Assembly (NCBI GenBank): GCA_029261135.1
Contig: JAJDBX010000006.1
Span: forward strand, 1-64,000
Length of the DNA: 64,000 bases
DNA from: Nitrospirota bacterium
GTDB taxonomy: Bacteria > Nitrospirota > Nitrospiria > SBBL01 > JAADHI01
Direction of reading: 5' to 3'
Positions within the stretch are counted from its first letter, which is position 1, and every line of letters begins with the position of its first letter. The notes beneath the pieces were generated by a model, which saw only the letters and a program-made list of their open reading frames with translations, was not told the DNA's origin and did no database searches. Of the stretch, positions 1-6,989 are shown in pieces. Position numbers and translations under genes: made by a program.

Positions 1-108
1 ACCTCAATCTTTGAATACATTGAGGTCTTTTATAACCAAAGACGAAAACACTCTGCGATCAATTATAAAGCACCCATGGTATTTGAGAAACAGAGTGTTT
101 TAGCTTAA
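1..108 (+). mobile_element. IS3-family transposase OrfB, C-terminal end (partial)
   Basis: Frame 1 is open from the first base to a TAA at 106-108 and is too short for the ORF track. It encodes the end of a DDE integrase-type transposase: 'FEYIEVFYNQRRKHSAIN' is the hallmark C-terminal IS3-family motif (YI..FYN..R.H..L/I.Y), followed by a short tail ending KQSVLA. The catalytic D, D and E residues lie outside the window. The reading frame here is intact and the element's terminal repeat follows directly, so the copy may be complete to the left, but that cannot be seen. Confidence 0.9.
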
Positions 109-113
109 CATGG

Positions 114-138
114 TGTCCGTGAAAACAGGGGAAGGTCA
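114..138 (+). repeat. Right terminal inverted repeat of the IS3 element
   Basis: The sequence tgtccgtgaaaacaggggaaggtca begins 5 bp after the transposase stop codon. It has the usual IS3-family right-end form, ending in ..GGTCA (TGACC.. when read inward). The left partner is outside the window. The bases after it would carry the 3-4 bp target duplication, which cannot be checked without the other end. hemW ends only 12 bp further on, so the insertion lies just downstream of hemW. Confidence 0.75.
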
Positions 139-150
139 GAAGTCCATCCT

Positions 151-1272
151 TTAAAGATAGGCTATGGCTACTTCATCTGCCAGATGTATTCCAATGGGGG
201 TTAATTGAATGCGTCCCGCTTTTTTTTGCAGCAAGTTTTTTTTGATGAGATGATTGGTTGTTTTGACGAATTCAGGATTGTTTTCGATGTCTCTAAAAGG
301 AATGCCTTCGGTTTTCCTTAAACCAAAAATGACATGGTCTATTTCTACTTGTCGGGTGTCCATGTCTTCGACTTCGATGCAAGGAGATAAGCCCGCTCCT
401 ATTTTTTCAATATAAGACGGAATGTCATGGGTATTCTCCCGCCGCTCTCCATTAAAATAGGAGTGGGCGGCCAGTCCAAGAGATAGGACATCGTTTTGAT
501 TCCAATAAAAAAGGTTGTGGCGGCAAGCATGATCCGGTAAGGAAAAATTTGAAATCTCGTAGTGCACATAACCTGCATTTCGCAATACCGCACGAGCGAT
601 CTCGTAACATTCAATTTGCGTCTCTTCGGAAGGGAGGGAAATTTGTCCTGCTTTTTCTTGTTTGGCAAAAAGTGTTCCTGCTTCGATGGAGAGACCATAA
701 ATTGAGATGTGATCGGGTGAAAGGGCGATGGCATGTTCTAGGTTTTGAACCCAATCTTCCGGGCTTCGCTCTGGCAAGCCATAAATCAAATCGATGGCGA
801 TGTTGGTAAAACCGGCAGCCCGTGCAGCATAAAATCCCTCATCGGCTTCTTTTGCCGTGTGATGTCTTCCCAATCGCTTTAAATCCTTATCCGAAAAAGA
901 CTGGATACCTAAAGAGAGTCGATTGATCCCGCCTTTTAAGAACTGTAAAAGATTATTTTGATTGACCGTTGCGGGGTGGGCTTCGAGTGTGATTTCCGCA
1001 TCATCGCTGATCTGAAACTGCTCCCGGCAACGGAGGATGAGATCAGCCAAGATTTCACTTGAATAAAGGCTGGGGGTTCCCCCTCCGAAATAAAGAGTGG
1101 TGAAGTGGTGGTCTTTAAGTCCGGAATGGCCGGCGTATTGTTTGATCTCCTGATGGAGAGCATTCAGGTATTGCATTGCCCAGCGAGAACGAAAACCTTC
1201 AACATGAAAATCGCAAAAAGCACAACGGGCGATACAGAAGGGCATGTCGATATAGAGTCCCGTTTCCTTCAT
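151..1272 (-). CDS. hemW: HemW-like radical SAM protein
   Basis: A 373-residue radical SAM protein of the HemW (formerly oxygen-independent coproporphyrinogen oxidase-like) family, of normal length. The N-terminus has the 4Fe-4S motif CIARCAFC (CX3CX2C), followed by the glycine-rich 'YFGGGTPS' SAM-binding motif. The 'HNLFYW' segment near residue 250 matches the HNxxYW heme-binding signature that separates HemW from true HemN. HemW family members are heme chaperones that insert heme into respiratory enzymes. The ATG overlaps the stop of the upstream glycosyltransferase gene (ATGA), indicating translational coupling. It ends next to the IS3 remnant at the window edge. Confidence 0.9.
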   Translation of the reverse strand: MKETGLYIDMPFCIARCAFCDFHVEGFRSRWAMQYLNALHQEIKQYAGHSGLKDHHFTTLYFGGGTPSLYSSEILADLILRCREQFQISDDAEITLEAHPATVNQNNLLQFLKGGINRLSLGIQSFSDKDLKRLGRHHTAKEADEGFYAARAAGFTNIAIDLIYGLPERSPEDWVQNLEHAIALSPDHISIYGLSIEAGTLFAKQEKAGQISLPSEETQIECYEIARAVLRNAGYVHYEISNFSLPDHACRHNLFYWNQNDVLSLGLAAHSYFNGERRENTHDIPSYIEKIGAGLSPCIEVEDMDTRQVEIDHVIFGLRKTEGIPFRDIENNPEFVKTTNHLIKKNLLQKKAGRIQLTPIGIHLADEVAIAYL

Positions 1273-1958
1273 GATTGATCCGATTCGCTTGTGGTAAATG
1301 AGGAGAGAATTTTAAAAGTTGCATGAGCGATATCTTCATTGGGAGTATTAAGATACTCTAGATGTTCCTTTAAAAAAGAAAGATCTTGTGGTCGGTCGAT
1401 ATCATACCAAAACGGCAATAGATGGAATGGGATCTTTTCTGTATTCAATTTTTCAAGGGTCTGGGTCAGCACCGTTTCTGTCCCCCAGGCAAAACCTGAA
1501 AATAGGGTAGGGATTACAGTGATGCCCCCAATCAAATAATACCCACCATCTAAACTGGGGCCGAGAACCACATCATTTTTAGAAAGAGCCTCAAAAGCAT
1601 CAGCGATAAACTGAGCCGGTAATGTCGGTGAATCACTGCCGATGATAACGACCTTTTTGAATCCCTTTTTCAATCCCCATTGAAGCGAATTTTTCATGCC
1701 TTCGCCCAAATCTTTTCCTTCTTGTTGAATTAATTCAAGGGAATGCTGTGTTTTGCACGCTTGAAAAAAAGGATGATCCGTTGTCGGTCTACAGGCGATT
1801 ACACGTTCAATATTTTTAATTTCCGTGGTTTGGAGTAGATCTTCTAAAAAGGCTTTTTGGAGTTCTGCCGCCTGGGTTTTTGAAAGAAAAGGGGAGAGGC
1901 GGGTTTTGACGGCCCCAGGCTCGGGAGCCTTGGCAAAAATGATCAGGAGATTCGACAT
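1269..1958 (-). CDS. DUF2064 / TIGR04282-type glycosyltransferase
   Basis: About 229 residues of the GT-A-fold family with the N-terminal nucleotide-binding motif 'FAKAPEPGAVKTRL', a central 'IGSDSPTLP' (metal-binding DxD-like) and 'LGPSLDGGYYLIG'. Proteins of this family resemble CofC/MobA-type nucleotidyltransferases and are often annotated as glycosyltransferases. The substrate is unknown here. The ORF track opens at a GTG at 1967, but the ATG at 1958 (MSNLLIIFAKAP) places the motif at the usual distance from the N-terminus. The stop overlaps the hemW start. The opposite-facing iron cluster begins about 280 bp upstream, so the intergenic region holds divergent promoters. Confidence 0.82.
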   Translation of the reverse strand: MSNLLIIFAKAPEPGAVKTRLSPFLSKTQAAELQKAFLEDLLQTTEIKNIERVIACRPTTDHPFFQACKTQHSLELIQQEGKDLGEGMKNSLQWGLKKGFKKVVIIGSDSPTLPAQFIADAFEALSKNDVVLGPSLDGGYYLIGGITVIPTLFSGFAWGTETVLTQTLEKLNTEKIPFHLLPFWYDIDRPQDLSFLKEHLEYLNTPNEDIAHATFKILSSFTTSESDQS

Positions 1959-2041
1959 AAACAACACTATTTAGGGCTGAGGGTGTAATTATCGTCTTTT
2001 GTGCTGAGCGGGTCAAGGTTGTTGAAGTCTCTAAAAAAAAT

Positions 2042-2070
2042 TTGACAAGGTTTGTCATTATCGCTAGAAT
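2042..2070 (+). promoter_or_regulatory. Sigma70-type promoter of the iron/redox cluster
   Basis: TTGACA at 2042-2047, a 17-bp spacer and TAGAAT at 2065-2070 give a near-consensus promoter facing the porin gene at 2237. The expected start of transcription (about 2077) lies at the edge of the Fur palindrome, so Fur binding would block polymerase. Confidence 0.65.
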
Positions 2071-2081
2071 GTTTTTATTGA

Positions 2082-2102
2082 TATTGATAATGATTATCAA
2101 TA
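2082..2102. promoter_or_regulatory. Fur box (perfect 10-1-10 palindrome)
   Basis: TATTGATAAT-G-ATTATCAATA is a perfect 21-bp palindrome containing the 7-1-7 Fur core TGATAATnATTATCA. It lies directly downstream of the -10 box and about 135 bp before the porin start. With fur encoded 5 kb downstream, iron-dependent repression of the whole 2.2-6.8 kb cluster is the natural reading. This is the strongest operator in the window. Confidence 0.88.
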
Positions 2103-2236
2103 ATTTTCCAAGCAAGTGGGTGGATGTGAAAAACCGATCCCCGAAAATAAGTGGCCAGAGATCCATGGAGAACCCGCGCCAGAAATATTAACATGAAACA
2201 ATACTTCAAAACGAGAATGAGAGGAGATAGTTCAAG

Positions 2237-3358
2237 ATGAAGAAAGGATTAATTTTGGCCCTGTTTTTCACTGTCACCATGGTCTTTGCAATGAAGGGAT
2301 GGGCAATGGAAATGGAAACCGAGTCCGCCGAAGGCGGGACTTCCAAACTAGATATGCACGGATACGGTGAACTGCACTACAATATTCCGCGTGATGGGGG
2401 CAACTCAAACATGGATTTGCATCGCATGGTGTGGGGTGTGAGTTATGAGTTTAGCGACCGGATTAGCCTACACACGGAGGTTGATTTTGAGCACTCGGCG
2501 CAGGCAATGGAACTTGAGTTTGCTTACGTCGATTTTTTGATGAATCCTGCGGTTAATGTCCGTGCCGGCTTGATGTTGATGCCGGTTGGCCCATTGAATG
2601 AGTATCACGAGCCAGTGCTGTTTTACAGCGTTGAACGACCGACGGTTCAAAAGGTGATTATTCCGACAACCTGGCAAGAAGGGGGCGCAGGCATCTTTGG
2701 TTCGCCGGTGGAAGGTTTGCAGTATCGTATTTATATGGTCTCCGGTTTAGCGGGAGAAGGCTTTCGTGCAAAAGACGGTTTGCGAAAAGGACGTGGAAAG
2801 GGAGATGGCGGAGAAAAAAACCCCCAGACCGGAGAAAAACTGGCCATCGTGGCCCGTCTAGAATATACGCCCGCTGCAGGATATGATCTGGGTGCGTCTT
2901 ATTACAATGGCAAAGTGGATCAAGTGAATAATATTGCCGGAGATCCTTCTGTTACCATTATGGAAGGGGATATTCGTATGCGCATGTCGGGACTTGATTT
3001 TCAGGCACTTTATGCCAAGGTGGATATTGACGATGCCAATCAGATCAACGCCGCTTTTTCAAAAAACATTGCGGAGGAAATGGTGGGATGGTATGTCGAG
3101 CTGGCCTATCATCTCGGTCATTTATTGCAAACGGAATGGGATCTGGTTCCTTTTTACCGAATAGAAGAGGCGAATACGCAGGATGTCATGCCTGCTGGGA
3201 CAACGGCAGACTTGCAGTATGATCAGGAAATCACGACCTATGGTCTTGCTTTTTTTCCCGATCCCCAAGTCGCCATTAAGGTGGATTTTCAAAACGTCGA
3301 GGATGCAGCGGGTGGAGACAAGGATCAATATGATCTCGCCGTCGCCTACATGTTCTAA
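2237..3358 (+). CDS. Outer-membrane beta-barrel porin, Fur-controlled
   Basis: 373 residues with a signal peptide (cleavage near GWA-MEM at about residue 23), then alternating amphipathic strands and a C-terminal phenylalanine (..LAVAYMF), the usual BAM recognition signal. 'MHGYGELHYN' and 'EVDFEHSAQAMELEFAYVDF' resemble the start of phosphate/pyrophosphate-selective (OprO/P-like) porins. Met is enriched in the mature N-terminus (MEMETES) and at 'AGLMLMPVGP'. The start is supported by a GGAG site at about 2221-2227. As first gene behind a strong Fur box it probably admits an iron (or other metal) complex. There is no plug domain or TonB box, so it is not a TonB-dependent receptor. The exact substrate is unknown. 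Confidence 0.75.
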   Translation: MKKGLILALFFTVTMVFAMKGWAMEMETESAEGGTSKLDMHGYGELHYNIPRDGGNSNMDLHRMVWGVSYEFSDRISLHTEVDFEHSAQAMELEFAYVDFLMNPAVNVRAGLMLMPVGPLNEYHEPVLFYSVERPTVQKVIIPTTWQEGGAGIFGSPVEGLQYRIYMVSGLAGEGFRAKDGLRKGRGKGDGGEKNPQTGEKLAIVARLEYTPAAGYDLGASYYNGKVDQVNNIAGDPSVTIMEGDIRMRMSGLDFQALYAKVDIDDANQINAAFSKNIAEEMVGWYVELAYHLGHLLQTEWDLVPFYRIEEANTQDVMPAGTTADLQYDQEITTYGLAFFPDPQVAIKVDFQNVEDAAGGDKDQYDLAVAYMF

Positions 3359-3377
3359 AGACTGGGATGCGCTGATC

Positions 3378-3548
3378 ATGCGAAAAAAAATTGTACCCAA
3401 TACCTTGGATCTGAAATCGGATGAAACAGAAGTTCGTTGCTTCTGTGGGAGTCTGATCGCCCGTATTTGTGAAACGGGGGTGGAATTGAAATGCAGGCGC
3501 TGCAAACGCTTTCACCTCATCCCCATCCTTTCGGAGAAAAATCAATAA
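3378..3548 (+). CDS. Small Com-like zinc-finger protein
   Basis: A 56-residue protein, contained in the longer ORF 3183-3548 but most likely starting at the ATG at 3378 (MRKKIVPNTLDL), just after the porin stop. It has 'VRCFCGSLIARI' and 'GVELKCRRCKRFH', the layout of Com-type (phage Mu Com-like) Cys4 zinc ribbons with a CxC and a CxxC pair. In phage Com binds mRNA, but chromosomal members near metal-uptake genes are uncharacterised. It is the first of three consecutive tiny cysteine-containing proteins in the Fur-controlled cluster, so regulation by, or binding of, a metal is plausible but unproven. Confidence 0.65.
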   Translation: MRKKIVPNTLDLKSDETEVRCFCGSLIARICETGVELKCRRCKRFHLIPILSEKNQ

Positions 3549-3562
3549 ACGAAAGAGCGTTC

Positions 3563-3602
3563 AAAAAAAAGGGCGTGATGGTGAAAATAACTCGCCATCA
3601 CG
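3563..3602 (-). terminator. Rho-independent terminator on the minus strand (possible small RNA end)
   Basis: Read on the minus strand, an 11-bp stem (cgtgatggcga ... tcaccatcacg, one G-U pair) with a 7-base loop is followed by ccctttttttt. There is no minus-strand gene here to terminate. A second arm just upstream on the minus strand (agggcgtg, 3640 to 3633) is perfectly complementary to 3577-3570 at the base of the terminator, so two mutually exclusive folds exist. This suggests an attenuator or an antisense/small RNA inside the iron cluster. Confidence 0.5.
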
Positions 3603-3711
3603 TCAGGAAAGCGGCTAGAGGTCTTTTTACCCCACGCCCTAAGCCGAATGGTTCCGGGCATAGGACTCATGTGCTGATCCTCTGTCTGGACGATTTTTAT
3701 GGAGGGGAGTT

Positions 3712-3996
3712 ATGTTTAAAAAGTCTTGCAGGAAAGAGATCTTGGTGTCTACGCCGTATGGCACGATTTGCCGATGCCCTTGCGGCACTTTTTATGTCCG
3801 TATGGGGGAGATGAACATTTGTTTTCCTACTTATGAATTTGAAGAATTGGCGCGGCTTTTTAAACTGTCTCTCGGCATGATTTCGGCAGAAAAATTGGCC
3901 GAAACCGAATCCAATCCATTTTGGAAAAAAGCTGGGAGAAAGCGAGCGCGTGGGGAGAGCACAGGCATTTTTTATGTAAAAGGAGTGAGTGTATGA
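3712..3996 (+). CDS. Small Cys-motif protein, first of a tandem pair
   Basis: 94 residues of no recognised family. It starts at an ATG behind a strong GGAGGGG site. Near residue 20 it carries 'CRCPCGTFYVRMGEMNICF', followed by a hydrophobic, leucine-rich helix (YEFEELARLFKLSLGM) and a basic tail. The same layout, Cys-x-Cys, Gly, aromatic, Val, then Phe and an amphipathic helix, recurs in the next gene, so the two are paralogues. No signal peptide or membrane segment is seen, so the protein is probably cytoplasmic. The stop overlaps the next start by ATGA. A metal- or heme-binding role is inferred only from the cysteines and the Fur context. Confidence 0.65.
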   Translation: MFKKSCRKEILVSTPYGTICRCPCGTFYVRMGEMNICFPTYEFEELARLFKLSLGMISAEKLAETESNPFWKKAGRKRARGESTGIFYVKGVSV

Positions 3997-4286
3997 AAAA
4001 GCAGGAAAATAAATCTCCGGTGATATTGGCACAGTCTGATTTCGGAAAAGTGCATACTTGCCGTTGTGGTGGATACCACGTGAGCTGTCAGCAGACGACA
4101 TTGCATTTCTCCAAGGAAGGATTCAATGCCCTGAGGGATTTGTTGGTGCAGGCGCAACAGCGCGAACACGAAGCGTGTCTCTCCCCTCAAAAAAAACAAG
4201 GCGGCAGAGATGTCGGAACAGGGAAGCGGAGGGGTTTATATCTTGTTTATGATGAGGGCCACCGGGAAGCTGAGGAGGGGTCATGA
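3993..4286 (+). CDS. Small Cys-motif protein, second of a tandem pair
   Basis: 97 residues. The true start is the ATG at 3993 (overlapping the previous stop), with AAGGAG at 3979-3984, not the longer ORF-track start. 'VHTCRCGGYHVSCQQTTLHF' followed by 'NALRDLLVQAQQ' aligns with the paralogue upstream: one or two CxC cysteines, a conserved Gly-x-aromatic-x-Val, then a predicted helix. The C-terminal 35 residues are charged and probably disordered. It overlaps the cupredoxin gene by ATGA, so the tandem pair and the redox genes are translationally coupled. Function unknown. Confidence 0.65.
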   Translation: MKKQENKSPVILAQSDFGKVHTCRCGGYHVSCQQTTLHFSKEGFNALRDLLVQAQQREHEACLSPQKKQGGRDVGTGKRRGLYLVYDEGHREAEEGS

Positions 4287-4774
4287 CACCGTTTATGAAA
4301 CGATGCTGCCCGATGGTTGTCAATATACAAAGGATTCCTCTTCTGGTAGTAGGGTTTTTGTTGTTGATGATTTCATTCATGCCAGCCGATGCCGGGAGTC
4401 AGGAGCCGGTTGCTTCCGGGATTATACAGGTGGAACTGAGAGAATGGGAGATCCTGGTTGACGAAACGATCTTGAAACCGGGGAAGGTGACTTTTTATGC
4501 GGAAAATCAGGGCAGCTTCATGCATGAGATGGTGGTGATTCGAACCACGCTTTCTGCAGATGCCTTCGAGGTGGCAGGGAGCAGAGTGCAAGAAGAAGTC
4601 ATTGGCACGGTGAGGGGTGAGATCGAAGGATTGCCTGCCGGAAAGTTAGGGGAAATCACCCTAGATCTTCCCGAAGGACATTATGTCCTTTTCTGTAATA
4701 ACCGGGAAAAGGGTCATGCCGAAGGGCATTATCAAAAAGGGATGCGTGTCTCTTTCAAGGTGGGCTCTCCCTGA
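4283..4774 (+). CDS. Cupredoxin-domain exported protein
   Basis: 163 residues. A long N-terminus with a hydrophobic export segment (IPLLVVGFLLLMISFMPADA, about residues 18-38) is followed by a single cupredoxin domain. The type 1 copper ligands are all visible: His in 'SFMHEMVV', Cys in 'HYVLFCNN', and His and Met in 'HAEGHYQKGM'. The domain resembles sulfocyanin/plastocyanin-like proteins. It should be a periplasmic electron carrier or copper-binding protein. It is coupled to the gene before it and is followed 14 bp later by the flavinyltransferase fusion, which suggests that electrons pass between the copper and flavin domains. An earlier internal ATG at codon 5 is also possible. Confidence 0.8.
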   Translation: MTPFMKRCCPMVVNIQRIPLLVVGFLLLMISFMPADAGSQEPVASGIIQVELREWEILVDETILKPGKVTFYAENQGSFMHEMVVIRTTLSADAFEVAGSRVQEEVIGTVRGEIEGLPAGKLGEITLDLPEGHYVLFCNNREKGHAEGHYQKGMRVSFKVGSP

Positions 4775-4788
4775 AAAAATCATATTCT

Positions 4789-6324
4789 ATGAAGGTTCAA
4801 ACGCAGAAAAGATTCCGGATTTTGATGGGTGCGCCTTTTGAAATCATCGCCACAGGAGAGGCAGACCACTGTTCTGAAGCAATTGAAGCGGCCTTTCAAG
4901 AAGCTGCCCGGATTGAAGGCCTTTTTACGATTTATCAGCCGGAGGCCGCGCTCGCCCGCTTCAACCGTGCTGACAAAAAAGACCCTACTTTTTTAGAGCG
5001 GGAAGTCCTTGAGGTGCTTGCTGAGGCTGTCCGTTACGCGGGAAAAAGCGGCGGGGCCTTTGATCCGGCGGCGGGCCGTCTGGTGGATCTTTGGGGCTTT
5101 GGCCCCGGCGGTGAGGTGAAGCGCCAGCCCTCAAAGTTATCGGTGGCGAGAACGCTTCAATCGTCTGGATATACATATTTAAACATTGATCTCGAATCAG
5201 GCTGTGTAAGATCTTCTTGTGAGAGCCTTCATCTCAACCTGGGAGGAATTGCAAAAGGCTATGCCATCGACCGGGCCGTCTCGGTTTTAAAAAAATACAG
5301 CATTCAGAGAGGATGGGTCAGTTGTGGTAGCACACTCTATGGATTCGGCAAGCCTCATTGGCGGGTTGCCATTCAGCATCCCCGGGATGAAACAGCAGAA
5401 ATCGAAACCTTGAATTTCTCGGATTATGCCTTGGCTACATCGGGGGATTATGAACGTTGTTTTGTGGAACAAGGACGGCGCTACAGCCATCTCATTGATC
5501 CGAGAACGGGCTATCCGGTTTCTGGTATGGCAAGTGTAAGTGTGATTGCCAAAACCGCAATGGCAGCCGACGCCCTTTCGACCGCGGCCTTCGTTTTGGG
5601 AGTGGATCATGGACAAGGCCTTTTGGAGACCGAGCCGGGCGTGGCCGGATTTTTAATTTCGGAAGATAAAAAAGGTGCGCTACAGTTTCACCGGACGGCA
5701 GGATGGTCTTCGTTCTCCGTATCCTGTGCGCAGCCTGTTTTGAGCCGGAGACGTTTTCTGAAGACCGCGGGTATGATCGCTGTCGGACTGATGTTGCCTG
5801 GAGGGTTAATGAGACCCGAACGATCGGAGGCCGCAAAGATTCGTTTCACTACGGAAAAAGAGGCTCTGGCGCGGATGATCCCCGAAGCAGGTCATTTTGA
5901 GATTGAGTCGGTGCACTTGAACGACGATCAACTTTCAATCGCTCAGCAGATGGCTGGAAAGGGATTCCGAAAAAGGACCTATGATTTTTGGGTCGGTCGG
6001 AAGGGAGAGAAGGTGGCCGGTTATGCTCTCAAGTTGAATGTCGTTGGGAAAAAACAGCCGATTACTTTTTTAATCGGCATCGCGCCGGAAGGTACCGTCA
6101 AGGGGGTAGAAGTGTTAATATATCGAGAATCAAAGGGTTCAGAGGTGCGTTACCAACGGTTTATGAAACAATTTCATCAAAAAACAGCGGAAGACCCTTT
6201 ACGGCTGGGCCGTGACATTCGTCCCATAAGCGGGGCGACGCTTTCATCACGTGCTGCGGCTTACGCGGTTCGTAAGTCTTTGGGCCTTTTTGAAGTGGTG
6301 TACAAAGGAGCGGAGCCGTCTTGA
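4789..6324 (+). CDS. apbE: ApbE flavinyltransferase fused to an FMN_bind domain
   Basis: 511 residues joining an enzyme and its usual substrate. Residues 1 to about 305 are ApbE (FAD:protein FMN transferase): 'GGAFDPAAG', 'LNLGGIAKGYAID' and 'YSHLIDPRTGYPV' are family motifs. Residues about 322-350 form a Tat-like stretch (RRRFLKTAGMIAVG, hydrophobic, then SEAA). Residues about 350-505 form an FMN_bind domain whose 'PISGATLSS' matches the (D/S)GA(S/T) site where ApbE attaches FMN through threonine. There is no N-terminal signal peptide. The protein could therefore flavinylate its own domain or a sister molecule before or during Tat export. The internal Tat segment in a single polypeptide is odd, and a leader-like start for the second half cannot be excluded. 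Confidence 0.88.
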   Translation: MKVQTQKRFRILMGAPFEIIATGEADHCSEAIEAAFQEAARIEGLFTIYQPEAALARFNRADKKDPTFLEREVLEVLAEAVRYAGKSGGAFDPAAGRLVDLWGFGPGGEVKRQPSKLSVARTLQSSGYTYLNIDLESGCVRSSCESLHLNLGGIAKGYAIDRAVSVLKKYSIQRGWVSCGSTLYGFGKPHWRVAIQHPRDETAEIETLNFSDYALATSGDYERCFVEQGRRYSHLIDPRTGYPVSGMASVSVIAKTAMAADALSTAAFVLGVDHGQGLLETEPGVAGFLISEDKKGALQFHRTAGWSSFSVSCAQPVLSRRRFLKTAGMIAVGLMLPGGLMRPERSEAAKIRFTTEKEALARMIPEAGHFEIESVHLNDDQLSIAQQMAGKGFRKRTYDFWVGRKGEKVAGYALKLNVVGKKQPITFLIGIAPEGTVKGVEVLIYRESKGSEVRYQRFMKQFHQKTAEDPLRLGRDIRPISGATLSSRAAAYAVRKSLGLFEVVYKGAEPS

Positions 6325-6812
6325 AAAATTTTACACGCCGGGGGAATTGGCTTGATCAGGCCACAGTTGAAATTCGGGCCATTTATACCCTCTTTTTGGT
6401 CTTCGCCCTTATCGGGCATCTCACCTTCGTTTTGATGGTGGTGAGCAGGGTAGGGCCGGGTTATGAGAAAGTCGTTGAATATTACCTCGGAGGCGAGGGA
6501 GAAGATGAAATGACCTTCCCAAAAGAATTTCAAGAACTATTAGAGGTTACACATTTTCATGCCTATATCGAAGGGGTGGTTCTCCTGGTTTTGACGCACC
6601 TCTTTGTGGTTGTTCCGATTCCACAGGGTCTGAAACGGGCGATTATCGGCCTTGCCTTTGGCAGCACCTTGCTTGAGCTACTCTCTCCTTGGATGATCCG
6701 CTACCTCACACCCTACGCTGCTTTCGCACAGATGGCTGCCTGGATCGGCATGTGTGTCGGCTATTTCCCGCTGACGCTGATCCCAGTCTACTATATCTGG
6801 CGAAAAATTTAA
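6321..6812 (+). CDS. Four-helix membrane protein of the redox cluster
   Basis: 163 residues with four predicted membrane helices (about residues 21-45, 76-97, 102-125 and 132-158). It starts at TTG overlapping the apbE stop (TTGA). The second helix has histidines on both faces: 'LEVTHFHAYIEGVVLLVLTHLFVV'. Such spacing could bind heme b, which would make this the membrane anchor feeding or draining the flavin and copper domains encoded upstream. No family is recognised with confidence. It is the last gene before fur. The role as a membrane electron-transfer partner is inference from context. Confidence 0.65.
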   Translation: MKNFTRRGNWLDQATVEIRAIYTLFLVFALIGHLTFVLMVVSRVGPGYEKVVEYYLGGEGEDEMTFPKEFQELLEVTHFHAYIEGVVLLVLTHLFVVVPIPQGLKRAIIGLAFGSTLLELLSPWMIRYLTPYAAFAQMAAWIGMCVGYFPLTLIPVYYIWRKI

Positions 6813-6920
6813 AAGTCATGATTCATCCCACCTGTACTTTTCTCCGTGGGTACATGTTGTCGGTTTTGTCCTTTATTGAGAAAAGAATTGAAAAACCTTC
6901 TCTCATTGCCTATCCTTCTT

Positions 6921-6941
6921 GATGATTATGATAATGAGTTG
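6921..6941. promoter_or_regulatory. Fur-like box upstream of fur
   Basis: GATGATTATGATAATGAGTTG contains consecutive GATTAT/GATAAT hexamers matching two of the three Fur hexamer repeats. It sits about 50 bp before the fur start. It is weaker and less symmetrical than the box at 2082. Autoregulation of fur is common. Confidence 0.5.
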
Positions 6942-6989
6942 CAATTCCCTTTGCTTTCCGTTCTTGGAAAGCACGCGAAGAGAAAGCCG

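Noticed and set aside
3563-3660. Possible fluoride, cobalamin or c-di-GMP riboswitch before the small-protein genes
   Set aside because: Some short segments look similar, but the conserved cores of these classes are not present in order, and the U-run is on the minus strand.
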